5,312 nucleotides of DNA, from the NCBI GenBank assembly GCA_937967875.1, contig CALBTQ010000210.1, forward strand, positions 1 through 5,312, in the 5' to 3' direction. How positions within the stretch are numbered: position 1 is the first letter of the stretch; each line of letters opens with the position of its first letter. The translations under genes were made by a program, and so were the position numbers. A model generated the notes under the pieces. That model was given only the letters and a program-made list of their open reading frames with translations, had not been told where the DNA came from and did no database searches. Shown here piece by piece: positions 5,258-5,312 of the stretch. This DNA is from an uncultured Pseudomonadota bacterium. GTDB taxonomy: Bacteria > Lernaellota > Lernaellaia > Lernaellales > Lernaellaceae.

Positions 5258-5312
5258 GCCCTCATCCCCGACCCTTCTCCCACGGGGAGAAGGGAGACCG
5301 AAAACTCCGGGA
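5258..5312. repeat. 55-bp direct repeat with internal hairpin, copy 2 (at contig end)
   Basis: An exact copy of 5160-5214 at an offset of 98 bp, with its own hairpin at 5272-5281/5285-5294. The flanking base differs on the left (A5257 versus C5159), and the sequence ends exactly at the last repeated base. It also ends partway into what would be the left arm of a second terminator-like hairpin (5298-5312). It may be a true second copy, the start of a 98-bp tandem array, or an assembly overlap. Confidence 0.85.

Noticed and set aside
5160..5312. CRISPR array
   Set aside because: There are only two copies, 55 bp long with a 43-bp spacer that is itself a terminator hairpin; no cas genes are present.

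Overview
The window looks like a complete metagenomic contig from a G+C-rich bacterium. The first 45 bases are an Illumina P7/Read-2 adapter with an 8-base index, not genomic DNA. The last 55 bases are an exact copy of a segment 98 bp upstream, so both ends look technical. The gene content is a HEINNPL-type sensor kinase, an NtrC-family sigma-54 activator and a bacterial archaemetzincin. With the dense coding, this suggests a deltaproteobacterial-type lineage (Desulfobacterota, Myxococcota or a related candidate phylum). That is an inference from style, not a marker-based assignment.

Layout, all genes on the + strand. 46-1290 is the 3' part of tex, encoding an S1-domain RNA-binding protein; it is cut at the 5' end by the adapter junction. 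1291-1388 is a compact intergenic region with a terminator-like hairpin, a sigma-70-like promoter partly inside that hairpin's loop, and three CAATCAA heptamers spaced exactly 16 bp apart, the third inverted. 1389-3131 encodes a membrane histidine kinase (TM, single-Cache-like sensor, TM, HAMP, HisKA, HATPase_c). After 25 bp, 3157-4500 encodes its likely partner, an NtrC-type regulator (REC, AAA+ with an intact GAFTGA motif, Fis-type HTH). With no gap, 4501-5049 encodes an archaemetzincin-family zinc protease (AmzA-like). 5050-5312 has no gene. It holds G+C-rich short hairpins, two perfect 55-bp direct repeats with internal hairpins, and a strong intrinsic terminator between them.

Working model: the kinase senses an extracytoplasmic ligand through its Cache-like domain and phosphorylates Asp56 of the regulator. 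The regulator then activates sigma-54 promoters, which I could not locate in this window. The protease is in the same transcription unit, with its ribosome binding site inside the last codons of the regulator, so its synthesis is probably coupled to the signalling proteins. This kinase-regulator-archaemetzincin unit and the phased heptamers ahead of it are the most interesting biology here. The repeat at the right end may be real or may be a de Bruijn graph artefact.
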